From positions 1-64,000 of the forward strand of contig JAGWHF010000011.1 in assembly GCA_028866895.1 (NCBI GenBank): a stretch of 64,000 bases of DNA, read 5' to 3'. This stretch comes from Nitrososphaerota archaeon (lineage in GTDB: Archaea; Thermoproteota; Nitrososphaeria; Nitrososphaerales; Nitrosopumilaceae). The position numbers were made by a program, and so were the translations under genes. This document shows positions 42,100-49,912 of the stretch, piece after piece (position 1 is the stretch's first letter; each line of letters opens with the position of its first letter). The notes beneath the pieces were generated by a model. It did not search any database. It saw nothing but the letters and a program-made list of their open reading frames with translations, and was not told the origin of the DNA.

Positions 42100-43092
42100 T
42101 TATTCAGTAGTGAACTCTCTCTTTTCCCAGAGATAACATTTTGCGTCCCTTTGCTTTGAATCACTTTTCAATTTATTATGAAACTCCCACGGAGTCAAAC
42201 CCTTATGTTCCCTGTTCGTAATTCGATCCTTCAATATGCCACAGAGAATATCAGTTACTTGTATTGGTTGAGATTCATGCGAATCCTTTTCTGCATGTAA
42301 TGGTGTATGTTCATCCTCATTAGAAAGAATTTTTACAAACTGTTTTACGATCTTATCTGGTCCTAGCGGTTGAAAATCCGCATCACAATGAATTTGTGTT
42401 TCATTTGCAAATTCAAATAATTTGCTTCTAAGCCCTTGCCGCTCGTTGTATTTGTAATCATAATTAGAAAACCACCCATCAATTAACTTGATGAAAACGT
42501 CTATGATTTTTTCATCAGAACAATCTAAGGCATTGGTCTTCATCATCAATACAAACTGAGCAGACATTCCCAAGACATGATCCAATTCACGGTCCAGAAC
42601 TCCTCTGAGTATCGAATTCAACTTATTCCATTTAAATTCGGCTCTCTGACCAACTGTTTTTGGTATTTCAAGCATATTCTCAAAATAATGATATGCCGCT
42701 CCATAATTATCATAAAATGCAAAACAGATGAATCGATCACTAGAATTGCCGCTTGTGTCTATCCCAATGGCAGGTTTGCTTAAAATCGGTACCAAAAAAA
42801 CGTCATTTTCGATTTGAAACTGCTTTACTTTTCTTTCTTCATATGCTCGTTCAATCCAGCCACCAGATTTTCTATATAATTCACTTTTTGCAGAACTAAT
42901 AAAATCAGAAGGCAGATCAGAAAACAATCGATTCATCTCACTTTTACTTCCAAATTCAGGGGCTTTTCTTAGGAAATCGTATTTTCGCAAAACAGTAGGT
43001 TCCAACGAATATTTTTTATCATCTAAAATCATTGAACTTCCCAAAAATGAGGATCTCACAATATCTGTGAAAAGATCGTAGGAAACGACCAC
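42100..43092 (-). CDS. DUF3800-like protein, probable RNase H-fold, candidate transposase
   Basis: A 330-residue protein from GTG 43092, the main gene of the mobile element. It shows DUF3800-like blocks: a strand with the first acidic residue, PAIGIDTSGNSSDRFICFAF (near 110); the E/KW motif AEFKWNKL (near 152); a third acidic block CDADFQPLG (near 237); and the late IQVTDILCGILKDR (near 283), where the family has a Q-x-x-D-L-xxG motif. An RNase H-like fold with D-E-D residues is proposed for DUF3800. Transposases of the DDE type use the same fold, so it could drive the element, but this is inference. Strongly AT-rich codon use. Confidence 0.6.
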   Translation of the reverse strand: MVVSYDLFTDIVRSSFLGSSMILDDKKYSLEPTVLRKYDFLRKAPEFGSKSEMNRLFSDLPSDFISSAKSELYRKSGGWIERAYEERKVKQFQIENDVFLVPILSKPAIGIDTSGNSSDRFICFAFYDNYGAAYHYFENMLEIPKTVGQRAEFKWNKLNSILRGVLDRELDHVLGMSAQFVLMMKTNALDCSDEKIIDVFIKLIDGWFSNYDYKYNERQGLRSKLFEFANETQIHCDADFQPLGPDKIVKQFVKILSNEDEHTPLHAEKDSHESQPIQVTDILCGILKDRITNREHKGLTPWEFHNKLKSDSKQRDAKCYLWEKREFTTE

Positions 43093-43178
43093 AAAAAGGG
43101 TAATTTTGAGCAGTTAATAATAATTGTCTAAAAAACCAGCACCCATACCGAATTACTTAGAAACGGTACAAATACAAA

Positions 43179-43424
43179 TTAAATTTGATTATCAATATCG
43201 TTTATGACTTTATTTTGAAGGTCCTTTCGGAAATTCTCTATGATCTGATCAAGTTTAACTAACCTGAAATGGAAATTATGGTGTTTATCATCAATTTCGC
43301 AAGTCGAAATAATTTCATTAAAAATAATTTCTGCCATATCAGCATTGTAATTTTCAATCTTACTAAAGCCCACAAATCGGTAGTTTCTCCAGACTAGATA
43401 AAAATTGATTATCAGTCTCATCAT
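43179..43424 (-). CDS. Small hypothetical protein of the mobile element
   Basis: An 81-residue AT-rich gene from ATG 43424, upstream of the DUF3800-like gene on the same strand with an 86-nt gap. The N-terminus is hydrophobic and aromatic (LIINFYLVWRNYRFVGF); the rest is helical and acidic with NADMAEIIFNEIISTCEID. No recognisable motif. It may be co-transcribed with the DUF3800-like gene. Confidence 0.45.
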   Translation of the reverse strand: MMRLIINFYLVWRNYRFVGFSKIENYNADMAEIIFNEIISTCEIDDKHHNFHFRLVKLDQIIENFRKDLQNKVINDIDNQI

Positions 43425-43444
43425 CGATCTAAAATTTGATATGC

Positions 43445-43480
43445 CTATTCATGTCCAAACCTCGTTAGTTGCACGTTACT
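43445..43480 (-). repeat. Right terminal inverted repeat of the mobile element
   Basis: 36 bp, exact reverse complement of the left repeat. The outer end abuts the duplicated TTAGAAAT, which here includes the stop codon of the pfkB gene. Confidence 0.9.
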
Positions 43481-43488
43481 TTAGAAAT
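43481..43488. repeat. Target-site duplication, right copy
   Basis: TTAGAAAT. Read on the minus strand it ends with TTC TAA, the last sense codon and stop of the PfkB kinase gene, so the insertion kept the kinase reading frame intact. Confidence 0.85.
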
Positions 43489-44374
43489 GGACCATCTTCT
43501 TGTACCGTCTGAACCTGCCTGCTATCTGCTCCCTTTTCAGGCTGACAAGCCCCGCAGTCCCATACCTTTCCACCGCAAAGGATCCCATCACGTTCCCGTA
43601 TATGGCGGCCTCCCTTATCGCGGACAGCCGGGTGCTGTTCTTGCTCGCAAGGTATCCCACCATCCCGCCTGCAAATGAGTCGCCTGCGCCGGTGGGGTCC
43701 ACGATATTCTCAAGCGAGAATGCGGGGGATGGAAACACTACGTCGTCGTAGAAGAGCAGGGAGCCGTGCTCCCCCTTTTTGATTATCACAAACCTCGTGC
43801 CCCACTCCATTATCTTTTTTGCAGCCTTGATGAGGTTGTGCGCCTTTGTAAGCAGCCTTGCCTCCTCGTCGTTTATGACTACGGAATCGACCACGCCCAT
43901 CATCTTTATGACGTCGCTCCTCTTGGTCGATATCCAAAAGTCTATGGTATCGCACATGGAGAACCTGACCCTGTCAAACTCCCTGATTATCCTGGTGTTC
44001 TGGGCGGGATCGTTGTTTGCAAGGTAGACAAATTCGGACTTTCTGTACTCTTCGGGCACGACCGGCTTGAAGTCCTTGAGCACGTTAAGCTCAGTCTTGT
44101 TGGTCTTCCTCATGCTCATCGTCTGGTCGTAGCTTCCGTCATAGCGGAATGTCCTGCCGTCCTTGGATACCACGCCCCTTGTGTCGACGAATTTTCCGAG
44201 GAGCGACCGGTATCCCTTTGGAAAGTCGCTTCCGACAACCGCGATGAGCCCGGGCTTTTGGAAGAAGCTTGACGAGATTGCCGCATATGTTGCGGCGCCG
44301 CCCAGCGCGTTCTTTATTGTCCTGGAGGGGGTCCTGATGGTATCTAGCGCGACTGATCCGAATACTGTCAGCAT
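43481..44374 (-). CDS. PfkB-family carbohydrate/nucleoside kinase
   Basis: A 297-residue ribokinase-type kinase from ATG 44374. The family signature NIVDPTGAGDSFAGGMVGYLA (GAGD anion hole with catalytic Asp) lies near residue 225; the N-terminal GGAATYAAISSSF motif and the VVINDEEARLL strand are also present. Substrate may be a sugar, nucleoside or related alcohol; it cannot be told here. The LEA-like gene ends 12 nt upstream, so the two are co-transcribed. The mobile element lies directly after its stop. Confidence 0.88.
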   Translation of the reverse strand: MLTVFGSVALDTIRTPSRTIKNALGGAATYAAISSSFFQKPGLIAVVGSDFPKGYRSLLGKFVDTRGVVSKDGRTFRYDGSYDQTMSMRKTNKTELNVLKDFKPVVPEEYRKSEFVYLANNDPAQNTRIIREFDRVRFSMCDTIDFWISTKRSDVIKMMGVVDSVVINDEEARLLTKAHNLIKAAKKIMEWGTRFVIIKKGEHGSLLFYDDVVFPSPAFSLENIVDPTGAGDSFAGGMVGYLASKNSTRLSAIREAAIYGNVMGSFAVERYGTAGLVSLKREQIAGRFRRYKKMVHF

Positions 44375-44386
44375 ATCCTGCTGGTT

Positions 44387-44857
44387 CTAGGCACCGTGTA
44401 TAAATTCTCTGGCCTCGGTCTGCGTCGGATAGTACGTGAACGGGATGCTCACTGTGGCAAAGAGGATCTTGTACTGGCTTGTGCCGCTAAGCTTCAGGCT
44501 CGGCAGGTTTTGGTTGTTGTTGTACTTGTCAAGCACCGAGTTGTCGGCAAGAAACGGCGTCTGGGACACCATCTTTCCCATCGCGGGTATCACGGAGGGC
44601 TGGAGGATGCCGGTACCGAGGTTCTCCCCGTCCGCGGAGACCTGGAAGTTGGTCTTGCCCACGTTTAGCATCAGGAGCGAGGGGTTGCTGAACTGGAGCT
44701 GCAGGTTGTACAGCGTGCCCTGGTCCGTCCTCTGGACTATCTTGCTCTGCACTATGGATACATGAAGGTTGGAAACCGAAAGATACTGGGCGTAGCCGAA
44801 GATGCCGACTGATGCCACTATGATTGCAATGACTGCTATCTTGGTGCGCCTTTCCAT
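44387..44857 (-). CDS. Membrane-anchored LEA14/WHy-like protein
   Basis: A 156-residue protein with an N-terminal anchor (IAVIAIIVASVGIFGYAQYL) and an outer beta domain. LQLQFSNPSLLMLNVGKTNF and the late ILFATVSIPFTYYP fit the LEA14/WHy (water stress and hypersensitive response) sandwich. These proteins are linked to desiccation and stress tolerance in several lineages; the archaeal role is unknown. It is the first gene of an operon with pfkB. Confidence 0.65.
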   Translation of the reverse strand: MERRTKIAVIAIIVASVGIFGYAQYLSVSNLHVSIVQSKIVQRTDQGTLYNLQLQFSNPSLLMLNVGKTNFQVSADGENLGTGILQPSVIPAMGKMVSQTPFLADNSVLDKYNNNQNLPSLKLSGTSQYKILFATVSIPFTYYPTQTEAREFIHGA

Positions 44858-44992
44858 GCCAGAGATTGCAGGAGGCCTTTTTAGGGCAGGAAGGAAAAAA
44901 ATCCCAAATAACTTGTGTAATCTTTTTGATCTGCCCTTGAAGCTACTTAGAGCCAGCAGGATAAATCAAAACGGCAGGAATGGTATTCACGC

Positions 44993-45466
44993 ATGGCGCG
45001 AATCAGGATAAAGTGCGGCCAGAACGAGGTCGAGATAGAGTCAAAGGACTTTTATATTGACAACCAGACGGCTGGCGAGATCATAAACAACCTCTCGGTC
45101 TACGTAAAGGAGGGCGCGCCGGGCGGCATGCAATACGAATATTCCTATGGCCAGGAGGCCCGGAATCCCGGGGTCCTGAACATGCTTGAGGACGCCGAAG
45201 TGCACGAGCCCGAGTTTGTAAGGCCCTCCCCGCTGCACAAGGGCGAGATTCGGGATAAGATAAGGACGCTTGTTGAGGACGCCTTTTTTGACGAGCCGAG
45301 GACCGTGTCAGAGGTGGTCTCGCAGCTGCACGAGTACGGCTGGACGGCAGTACCGCTTGACGTATCAAAGGTTCTTACGGACATGGCGTTTGGCAACGAG
45401 CTCAAAAAGGACCTAAAGGACAGGCGCAGCTACTATTCTGCAGCAAGGATACTTGAGCTCAACTAG
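44993..45466 (+). CDS. Conserved hypothetical archaeal protein
   Basis: A 157-residue protein from ATG 44993. The N-terminal RIRIKCGQNEVEIESKDFYID is a beta domain; the C-terminal half (RDKIRTLVEDAFFDEPRTVSEVVSQL to VLTDMAFGNELKKD) has the form of a winged helix with a long recognition helix. It ends in RRSYYSAARILELN. No enzyme motif. It converges on a zinc-ribbon gene with an 8-nt overlap of coding ends. Confidence 0.6.
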   Translation: MARIRIKCGQNEVEIESKDFYIDNQTAGEIINNLSVYVKEGAPGGMQYEYSYGQEARNPGVLNMLEDAEVHEPEFVRPSPLHKGEIRDKIRTLVEDAFFDEPRTVSEVVSQLHEYGWTAVPLDVSKVLTDMAFGNELKKDLKDRRSYYSAARILELN

Positions 45467-45644
45467 GATTATATCCGCACTTGGGGCAGGACCGGAACAC
45501 GTCCCCCTCGAGGTGGTCAAAGTGCGTTTTGCACTTGAGGCAGGTATGGTGCATGTCAAAGTAGCCGTCCTTTTCAACCGGGCCCACCTGTATTGACTCA
45601 AGCTCGGTGCTACCGCACCGTATACAATGGCAGCCGCACTGCAT
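45459..45644 (-). CDS. Small double zinc-ribbon-like protein
   Basis: A 61-residue protein. Cys pairs: an N-terminal CGCHCIRCG (with a His between), a central CLKCKTHFDH and a C-terminal SCPKCGYNPS. At least one zinc ribbon is formed by the last two pairs. It likely binds nucleic acid or a protein partner; many archaea have such unassigned ribbons. Its ATG 45644 lies just upstream of the secreted-protein gene end on the same strand. Confidence 0.7.
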   Translation of the reverse strand: MQCGCHCIRCGSTELESIQVGPVEKDGYFDMHHTCLKCKTHFDHLEGDVFRSCPKCGYNPS

Positions 45645-45674
45645 GGCTTGGAATGAGGCCGCGCCGTTAAAAAT

Positions 45675-46598
45675 CTACTTGAAGTTCAGCTTTGTGAAAA
45701 ACCTGGTGGCCACAACTGCCGAGATTGCAAATGCGAGTGGCACAAAGAGCGGGAACTCTGGGATTGCGGTGGTCCCGGTTATCTGCACGGTGCCGCTCTG
45801 GGTGGGCATCAATCCTATCCAGGCATACGTGTCGTTGTCGTGGAACTCGTTTGTAAGAGTTGCATTGGAGTTTATCTTCCCCTGGTACGGGCCCCACAGG
45901 AGGGCCTTTGGCATGATGACTGTCACAAAGGAGCCTGCCTTGTCGATGTCAAAACCGTAAGCCCTCGCAGACTGGTCAAATGCGGCCGGGCCCACGTTTG
46001 CAAGCGTGCTTATCCCGACATTGAAGGTCTGGTTGCCCCACTGGACGGCCTGTATCTTCACGGGCTCGTTTGTGACATATGCAAGGTGCATGCCGTTTCC
46101 TATCTGCCTGAGTCCCTTGCCTGCCAGGTAGACAGGCCTTGCAGTCGACTTGTCGTCGGAGACGACCCATATGGTGTCGACCCCCTTTGGAAAGTGAAAG
46201 TCGGTAAAGGCGGCATCGCTTGGGGCGAAATAGTCCCACCTCCACACGCCGTTGTCATCAGTTACGGCTTTGGGCAGGTTGTAGCTGATTAGGGTCTCGT
46301 TCCTCTGTGTGGGAAAGATCATGACCGACATCGGGTTGCCGCTGATTGAGGAGTACTGGACCGAGTTTCCCTGCACGTCGGTCACCGAGAGGCCGGTATA
46401 GTTGCCTGCAATCATCTGGACTGCGACGGGGCTTGTGGCGTTTCCTGCCACTATGTGCAGCACGTGGGCGGTCCCGTTGGAATCGATTGCAACCTCGATG
46501 TCTTCCTGCGGGGCCGCGCCCATGGTTACCTGGCCGAATGCGGCAGCCGTGGAGAAGACCGTTACGGCTACGAGTGCTGCCATGAGGATCTTCAGCAT
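45675..46598 (-). CDS. Exported protein with C-terminal PEF-type anchor
   Basis: A 307-residue protein with a signal peptide (LMAALVAVTVFSTAAAFGQ). A beta-rich extracellular body with several NxT/S sequons is followed by a C-terminal anchor that begins AIPEFPLFVPLAFAISAVV and ends with a basic FTKLNFK. The PEF motif before a helix and basic tail resembles archaeal sorting signals (PEF-CTERM-like). It is probably glycosylated and surface-attached. It starts 3 nt after the cyclophilin stop, so the two form an operon. Confidence 0.7.
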   Translation of the reverse strand: MLKILMAALVAVTVFSTAAAFGQVTMGAAPQEDIEVAIDSNGTAHVLHIVAGNATSPVAVQMIAGNYTGLSVTDVQGNSVQYSSISGNPMSVMIFPTQRNETLISYNLPKAVTDDNGVWRWDYFAPSDAAFTDFHFPKGVDTIWVVSDDKSTARPVYLAGKGLRQIGNGMHLAYVTNEPVKIQAVQWGNQTFNVGISTLANVGPAAFDQSARAYGFDIDKAGSFVTVIMPKALLWGPYQGKINSNATLTNEFHDNDTYAWIGLMPTQSGTVQITGTTAIPEFPLFVPLAFAISAVVATRFFTKLNFK

Positions 46599-46600
46599 GC

Positions 46601-47080
46601 CTACTCCGAGATTGTAATGCGCAGTATCTTGGCGTCCTGGTTGGGGCAGTCGTTCCTGCCCCTTGGGAGGCGCGAGATTGCCTCGGCAACTTCGATGCCG
46701 CTTTTTACCTCCCCAAACGCCGTATACTGCCTGTCAAGGAACGTGCTGTCCCCGGTTACTATGAAGAACTGCGAGCCTGCGCTGTTCGGATCGTCGGTCC
46801 TTGCCATGGAGACGACGCCGCGCAGGTGCGACTTTGAGTTAAATTCGGCCTTTATGGTATATCCTGGCCCTCCCATACCCCACTTGCTCTTGTCTTGCTG
46901 CTTTGTATTGGGATCGCCGCCCTGTATCATGAATCCCGGTATCACCCTGTGGAAGAGGATCCCGTCGTAAAAGTTTGACTTTGCAAGTTTTACAAAATTC
47001 CTTACCGTCTCGGGGGCATAGTTTGGCAGTAATTCAAAAACGATATTTCCAAAGTTGGTCTCAATCGTTGCCTCGGCCAC
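46601..47080 (-). CDS. Cyclophilin-type peptidyl-prolyl isomerase
   Basis: A 159-residue cyclophilin without signal peptide. The catalytic FHRVIPGFMIQGGDP lies near residues 43-57, and SAGSQFFIV and the late TAFGEVKSGIEV are canonical. The tryptophan of cyclosporin-binding forms is replaced by Tyr in the DRQYTAFGEV stretch, as in many prokaryotic members. It catalyses prolyl isomerisation in folding. First gene of a two-gene unit with the secreted protein downstream. Confidence 0.95.
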   Translation of the reverse strand: MAEATIETNFGNIVFELLPNYAPETVRNFVKLAKSNFYDGILFHRVIPGFMIQGGDPNTKQQDKSKWGMGGPGYTIKAEFNSKSHLRGVVSMARTDDPNSAGSQFFIVTGDSTFLDRQYTAFGEVKSGIEVAEAISRLPRGRNDCPNQDAKILRITISE

Positions 47081-47357
47081 CTTTGAGAGGCGGGTATTTT
47101 ATCATAAGAACCTTTCCCCCTCACTTACTTTTCCAGTGGGGCAAATGCTACCTGATATCTTGATCCAACCGGGCAAGTAAGATAAAAGGATTCTAGCTTG
47201 CAGGCAGGTCAGAAAAAACTCTGGAAAGTTTTGAAAATTATGATACAAACATACCGTTTGAAAACTTTGTCAGGAAAAATCCGGAGATCCAAAAAGAAAA
47301 TACCGTTACCAAAAACATAGTAACAGTCTTATATAGAAGATCTGAAAAAGAAAAAAC

Positions 47358-47597
47358 GTGAATCGTACTACCCAGAGCACAAATATCAAGCAAGCAATCA
47401 ACCAACTGCTTGACAAAGGTTTGACGGATAAACAGGATATCTACACAAAAGTTGTAGAGGAGCTCGGCGTCCCAAGGCCGACCGTGAGGCGGGTTGCAAG
47501 GGATCTTAGAAACGAACTTTTGGCGAAGATCAAGATTTTGCAGTCTGAGGTTCCAGAGCTGGAGAATGGTTCCGGGGCCGCCGAAGGAAGCGACTAG
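47358..47597 (+). CDS. Small helix-turn-helix protein
   Basis: A 79-residue protein from GTG 47358. NIKQAINQLLDKGLTDKQDI and YTKVVEELGVPRPTVRRVAR form a compact helical DNA-binding domain of winged-helix type, followed by an acidic helical tail. A TATA-like CTTATATAGA lies about 30 nt upstream, implying a leaderless transcript. Likely a transcription factor; target unknown. Confidence 0.65.
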   Translation: MNRTTQSTNIKQAINQLLDKGLTDKQDIYTKVVEELGVPRPTVRRVARDLRNELLAKIKILQSEVPELENGSGAAEGSD

Positions 47598-47680
47598 CAA
47601 AATTCCTCCATTTTTATAATTCGTATTCGCAATTGAAAATTTCCATTACTATTATATTCCACCTTTTTAAGGGTATTTTT

Positions 47681-48133
47681 ATGGCAAAGCAATACGATAT
47701 TCCGACTATCGTGACGACTTGTCTTGCCGTGGCGATGTCAATTTGCTATATCATCGTGCCAGAAGCGGGAAAGACGATATTCTTGGTTTTTACGGCGATC
47801 TCGTGGTTCATTGTGGCGGTTTGCTGGCTTGCACTCAAGAGCACCCAATACATGCACAACATGGGCGGCCATGAGGAAGAAAAAAAAAAGCTAGCAACTA
47901 GCCATGGACAGCAGACGGTACAGCTCAGTTCCAGCGAGCTGAACCATGCCAAGCAGGAACTCAGCGCGGACCTTGGGTCGCTGCAGAGCTCCCTTCAGGA
48001 CAAGGATGCCGAGATTGGGAAATTGAAGGCCGAGATTGCAAGCCTGAACACGATGGTCGAGATTGAGAAGCTGAGGGCCGAGATCGCAAACCTCAAGGCG
48101 CTTGCGGCAAAGGAAGCTTCCAGGAAGAAATAA
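47681..48133 (+). CDS. Membrane protein with cytoplasmic coiled coil
   Basis: A 150-residue protein from ATG 47681; the frame is open upstream to 47633 but those residues are implausible. Two membrane helices (IVTTCLAVAMSICYIIV and IFLVFTAISWFIVAVCWLAL) precede a long coiled coil with heptad repeats such as IGKLKAEIASLNTMVEIEKL and LRAEIANLKALAAKE. This shape suits a membrane-bound scaffold or sensor. No family recognised. Confidence 0.65.
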   Translation: MAKQYDIPTIVTTCLAVAMSICYIIVPEAGKTIFLVFTAISWFIVAVCWLALKSTQYMHNMGGHEEEKKKLATSHGQQTVQLSSSELNHAKQELSADLGSLQSSLQDKDAEIGKLKAEIASLNTMVEIEKLRAEIANLKALAAKEASRKK

Positions 48134-48140
48134 CCGCATC

Positions 48141-48275
48141 CTACCTGCAGTGGGGGCAGCCATGGGTTCCGTGGTTTTCCTTGCATGACGGGCAGCTGAT
48201 GGCCCCGCCGTAGTGGCACTGGCACTTGCAGCCGTCGTTTAGCGTCTCCGGTATCATAGGGTCGACAAGTGTCAT
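48141..48275 (-). CDS. Cys/His-rich microprotein
   Basis: A 44-residue protein (ATG 48275, TAG 48141-48143). It has three Cys pairs: CKCQCHYGG, ISCPSCKENHGTH and GCPHCR, with three histidines. It should bind one or two zinc ions. The gene lies 7 nt past the stop of the coiled-coil gene, convergent with it, and overlaps nothing else. Its start lies 38 nt from the divergent start at 48314. Function unknown. Confidence 0.65.
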   Translation of the reverse strand: MTLVDPMIPETLNDGCKCQCHYGGAISCPSCKENHGTHGCPHCR

Positions 48276-48313
48276 GCGTCATTTTTATATTTAACATTGT
48301 AAGATATGAGTTT

Positions 48314-48727
48314 GTGAAATACGCCGTACTATTCGCGCTGGCGGCATTCGTGCTGTTTCCGGGAATTGGGCTTCCGGCATCGCATGCGATTGTTCCGGGC
48401 AACTTGGTCCCTGAAAGCGACGTTGCCATGAAGAAGGTGGAAATCACGATGAACATACCTCAGGATCCCAAGCTTCCGTTTGGGTGCGTCTGGGGGACGG
48501 TACAAAACGCAGCCCCGGGATATCCGGTAGAGATTGAGATCTACAAGAACAGCAAGCCGGTCTACTTTGCGCAGGCAAACGTCACCTCGGATGGCGCGTA
48601 CCAGCACTACTTTCGGGTGGCAAACACCGTAAACGGCCATGAGACGAACATCTTTGAGGGGACATATACCGTCGACATTTTCAAGTACGTGGTAAGCCCG
48701 GCGGCGCCAGCATCGACGCAGACATAG
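48314..48727 (+). CDS. Small exported protein, function unknown
   Basis: A 137-residue protein from GTG 48314; an in-frame upstream start at 48269 would overlap the divergent microprotein. The signal peptide is KYAVLFALAAFVLFPGIG, cleaved near ASHA. The mature part is a beta sandwich: MKKVEITMNIPQDPKLPFG, YPVEIEIYKNSKPVYFAQAN, TNIFEGTYTVDIF. It resembles the next gene in size and export signal. Probable surface or secreted protein. Confidence 0.6.
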   Translation: MKYAVLFALAAFVLFPGIGLPASHAIVPGNLVPESDVAMKKVEITMNIPQDPKLPFGCVWGTVQNAAPGYPVEIEIYKNSKPVYFAQANVTSDGAYQHYFRVANTVNGHETNIFEGTYTVDIFKYVVSPAAPASTQT

Positions 48728-48821
48728 GGCTGGGGAATGCCAGCAGGGGGGGAATCCCGTTAACAATGTTAATCCACACATAATATGCACGCGCGCGCAT
48801 TGAAAGCATGAAGGGTTCAAG

Positions 48822-49448
48822 ATGAGCTGCAGCTTGGCCAGGGTTCCATGGAAGGGGCTGGCGCTTGCCTCGGTCCTGCTCTTGATAATTTCCGGCTTGC
48901 CACTGGTTGCATTTGTGCATGCCTACACGCCGCCAAGCAGGGCCGCCCTGCTCAAGGCAAACCAGCACGTCTGGACGGACAAGAAATTCGACGTCAAGGT
49001 GATGTTCAAGACGATTCCTGCAAACCCGGACCCAAACGCGCCTTCAACGCTTGTCTTCCGCGTCCTGCACATGAGTACGGGACAGCCGTTTACAAGGTAC
49101 AACGCACATGTGGTGGTGATGGAGCCGACAGGGGGATACTACAACTACAGCGCCCCGGGCGCGGCACTCAACGGCGGGGGATACTTCAAGTTCCCGCCGG
49201 TTGCGGTAGACAACAGCACGGGCTCGTTCTTGGAGAACTATTACTTTCCGTGGTGGGGCGGCTACAAGGTGTTTGCCACAATCAGCACGCCCAACTTCAT
49301 AGTGCCTGCAAACTTTATCTTCAATGACGTCAAGCCTGCAGCCCCCGCGTACCTCAACTATGTCTACCTGATAGTACCGGCTGTAGCTGGAATCGCGGCA
49401 GTCGGCGGGTTCTTTGCGATGCGCAGGCCGTCAAAAACCCCGCAATAG
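48822..49448 (+). CDS. Exported protein with C-terminal membrane anchor
   Basis: A 208-residue protein. Signal peptide LALASVLLLIISGLPLVAFVHA, beta-sandwich body (WTDKKFDVKVMFKTIP, TLVFRVLHMSTGQPF, YYFPWWGGYKVFATIS) and a C-terminal helix (VYLIVPAVAGIAAVGGFFA) with a basic tail. Likely anchored outside the cell. The GYKVFATISTPNFIVPANFI strand pair fits an Ig-like or FixH-type fold. Function unknown. Confidence 0.65.
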   Translation: MSCSLARVPWKGLALASVLLLIISGLPLVAFVHAYTPPSRAALLKANQHVWTDKKFDVKVMFKTIPANPDPNAPSTLVFRVLHMSTGQPFTRYNAHVVVMEPTGGYYNYSAPGAALNGGGYFKFPPVAVDNSTGSFLENYYFPWWGGYKVFATISTPNFIVPANFIFNDVKPAAPAYLNYVYLIVPAVAGIAAVGGFFAMRRPSKTPQ

Positions 49449-49912
49449 GCCGGGCTGTATGCCGTACCTGGATGCAAAATCCAGCAAATGCAGCCGTGGG
49501 TGCCCTGTGCGGTTTGATCCTGATCAGTTACAATTTGTAAGGATCGTAGCCAACCATCCTTTGGGTGCAAGCCAAGCCGGAAAGCATCCGGTCTTTGCAT
49601 GGGAGGAGGAAAAATGCCCGCCCGGCCCGGAGGGACAATCCGGGGCATGACAGGGACACGGGAATGGGCAACGACGGCAATCCCGGACACGAGGACAGCG
49701 ACCGTGAGTGAGTTCATGGCGGAGGCCCAGGACCAGGCACACGGGACAGACAGGGCAGGCAGGATACGGCGCGGGCCGACCCCGGCTTTTTCACGGGATA
49801 AAATCGGGCAGTGACCGTACAACCTGAAGTACCGATACCTAAAAATTTTCAAGAGTGACTCTTTCTAAAAATCTATCCATAATCATTTTAAGGATAAAAC
49901 GTAGGTGGTTCC
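49449..49912. other. GC-rich intergenic stretch with a repeated hairpin
   Basis: No supported gene. It contains the hairpin at 49626-49644 (copy at 51152-51170) and a small frame 49599-49814 that is GC-rich but not protein-like. The promoter of the gene at 49913 lies in its AT-rich end near 49850-49900. Confidence 0.4.
49626..49644. repeat. Hairpin repeat, copy 1
   Basis: CCCGGAGGGACAATCCGGG: a 6-bp stem CCCGGA/TCCGGG around a 7-nt loop. The same element, with one loop base changed, occurs at 51152-51170 on the other side of the intervening gene. Confidence 0.6.

Larger units (their letters stand above)
41386..43480. mobile_element. 2.1-kb mobile element with 36-bp perfect terminal inverted repeats and 8-bp target duplication
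   Basis: Both ends read AGTAACGTGCAACTAACGAG inward for 36 perfectly matching bases (41386-41421 and 43445-43480). They are flanked by identical TTAGAAAT copies. Inside: a ribbon-helix-helix gene with a palindromic operator, two 56-bp repeats, a DUF3800-like gene (minus) and an 81-residue gene (minus). Base composition is far more AT-rich than the flanks. No known transposase motif is seen; the DUF3800-like protein, the largest gene, is the candidate. Perfect ends and target duplication point to recent transposition, either autonomous or driven in trans. Confidence 0.85.

Noticed and set aside
49599-49814. 71-residue frame with GGAGGA ahead of an internal ATG
   Set aside because: Content follows local GC-rich repeats and the hairpin repeat lies inside it; no domain or conservation signal visible.
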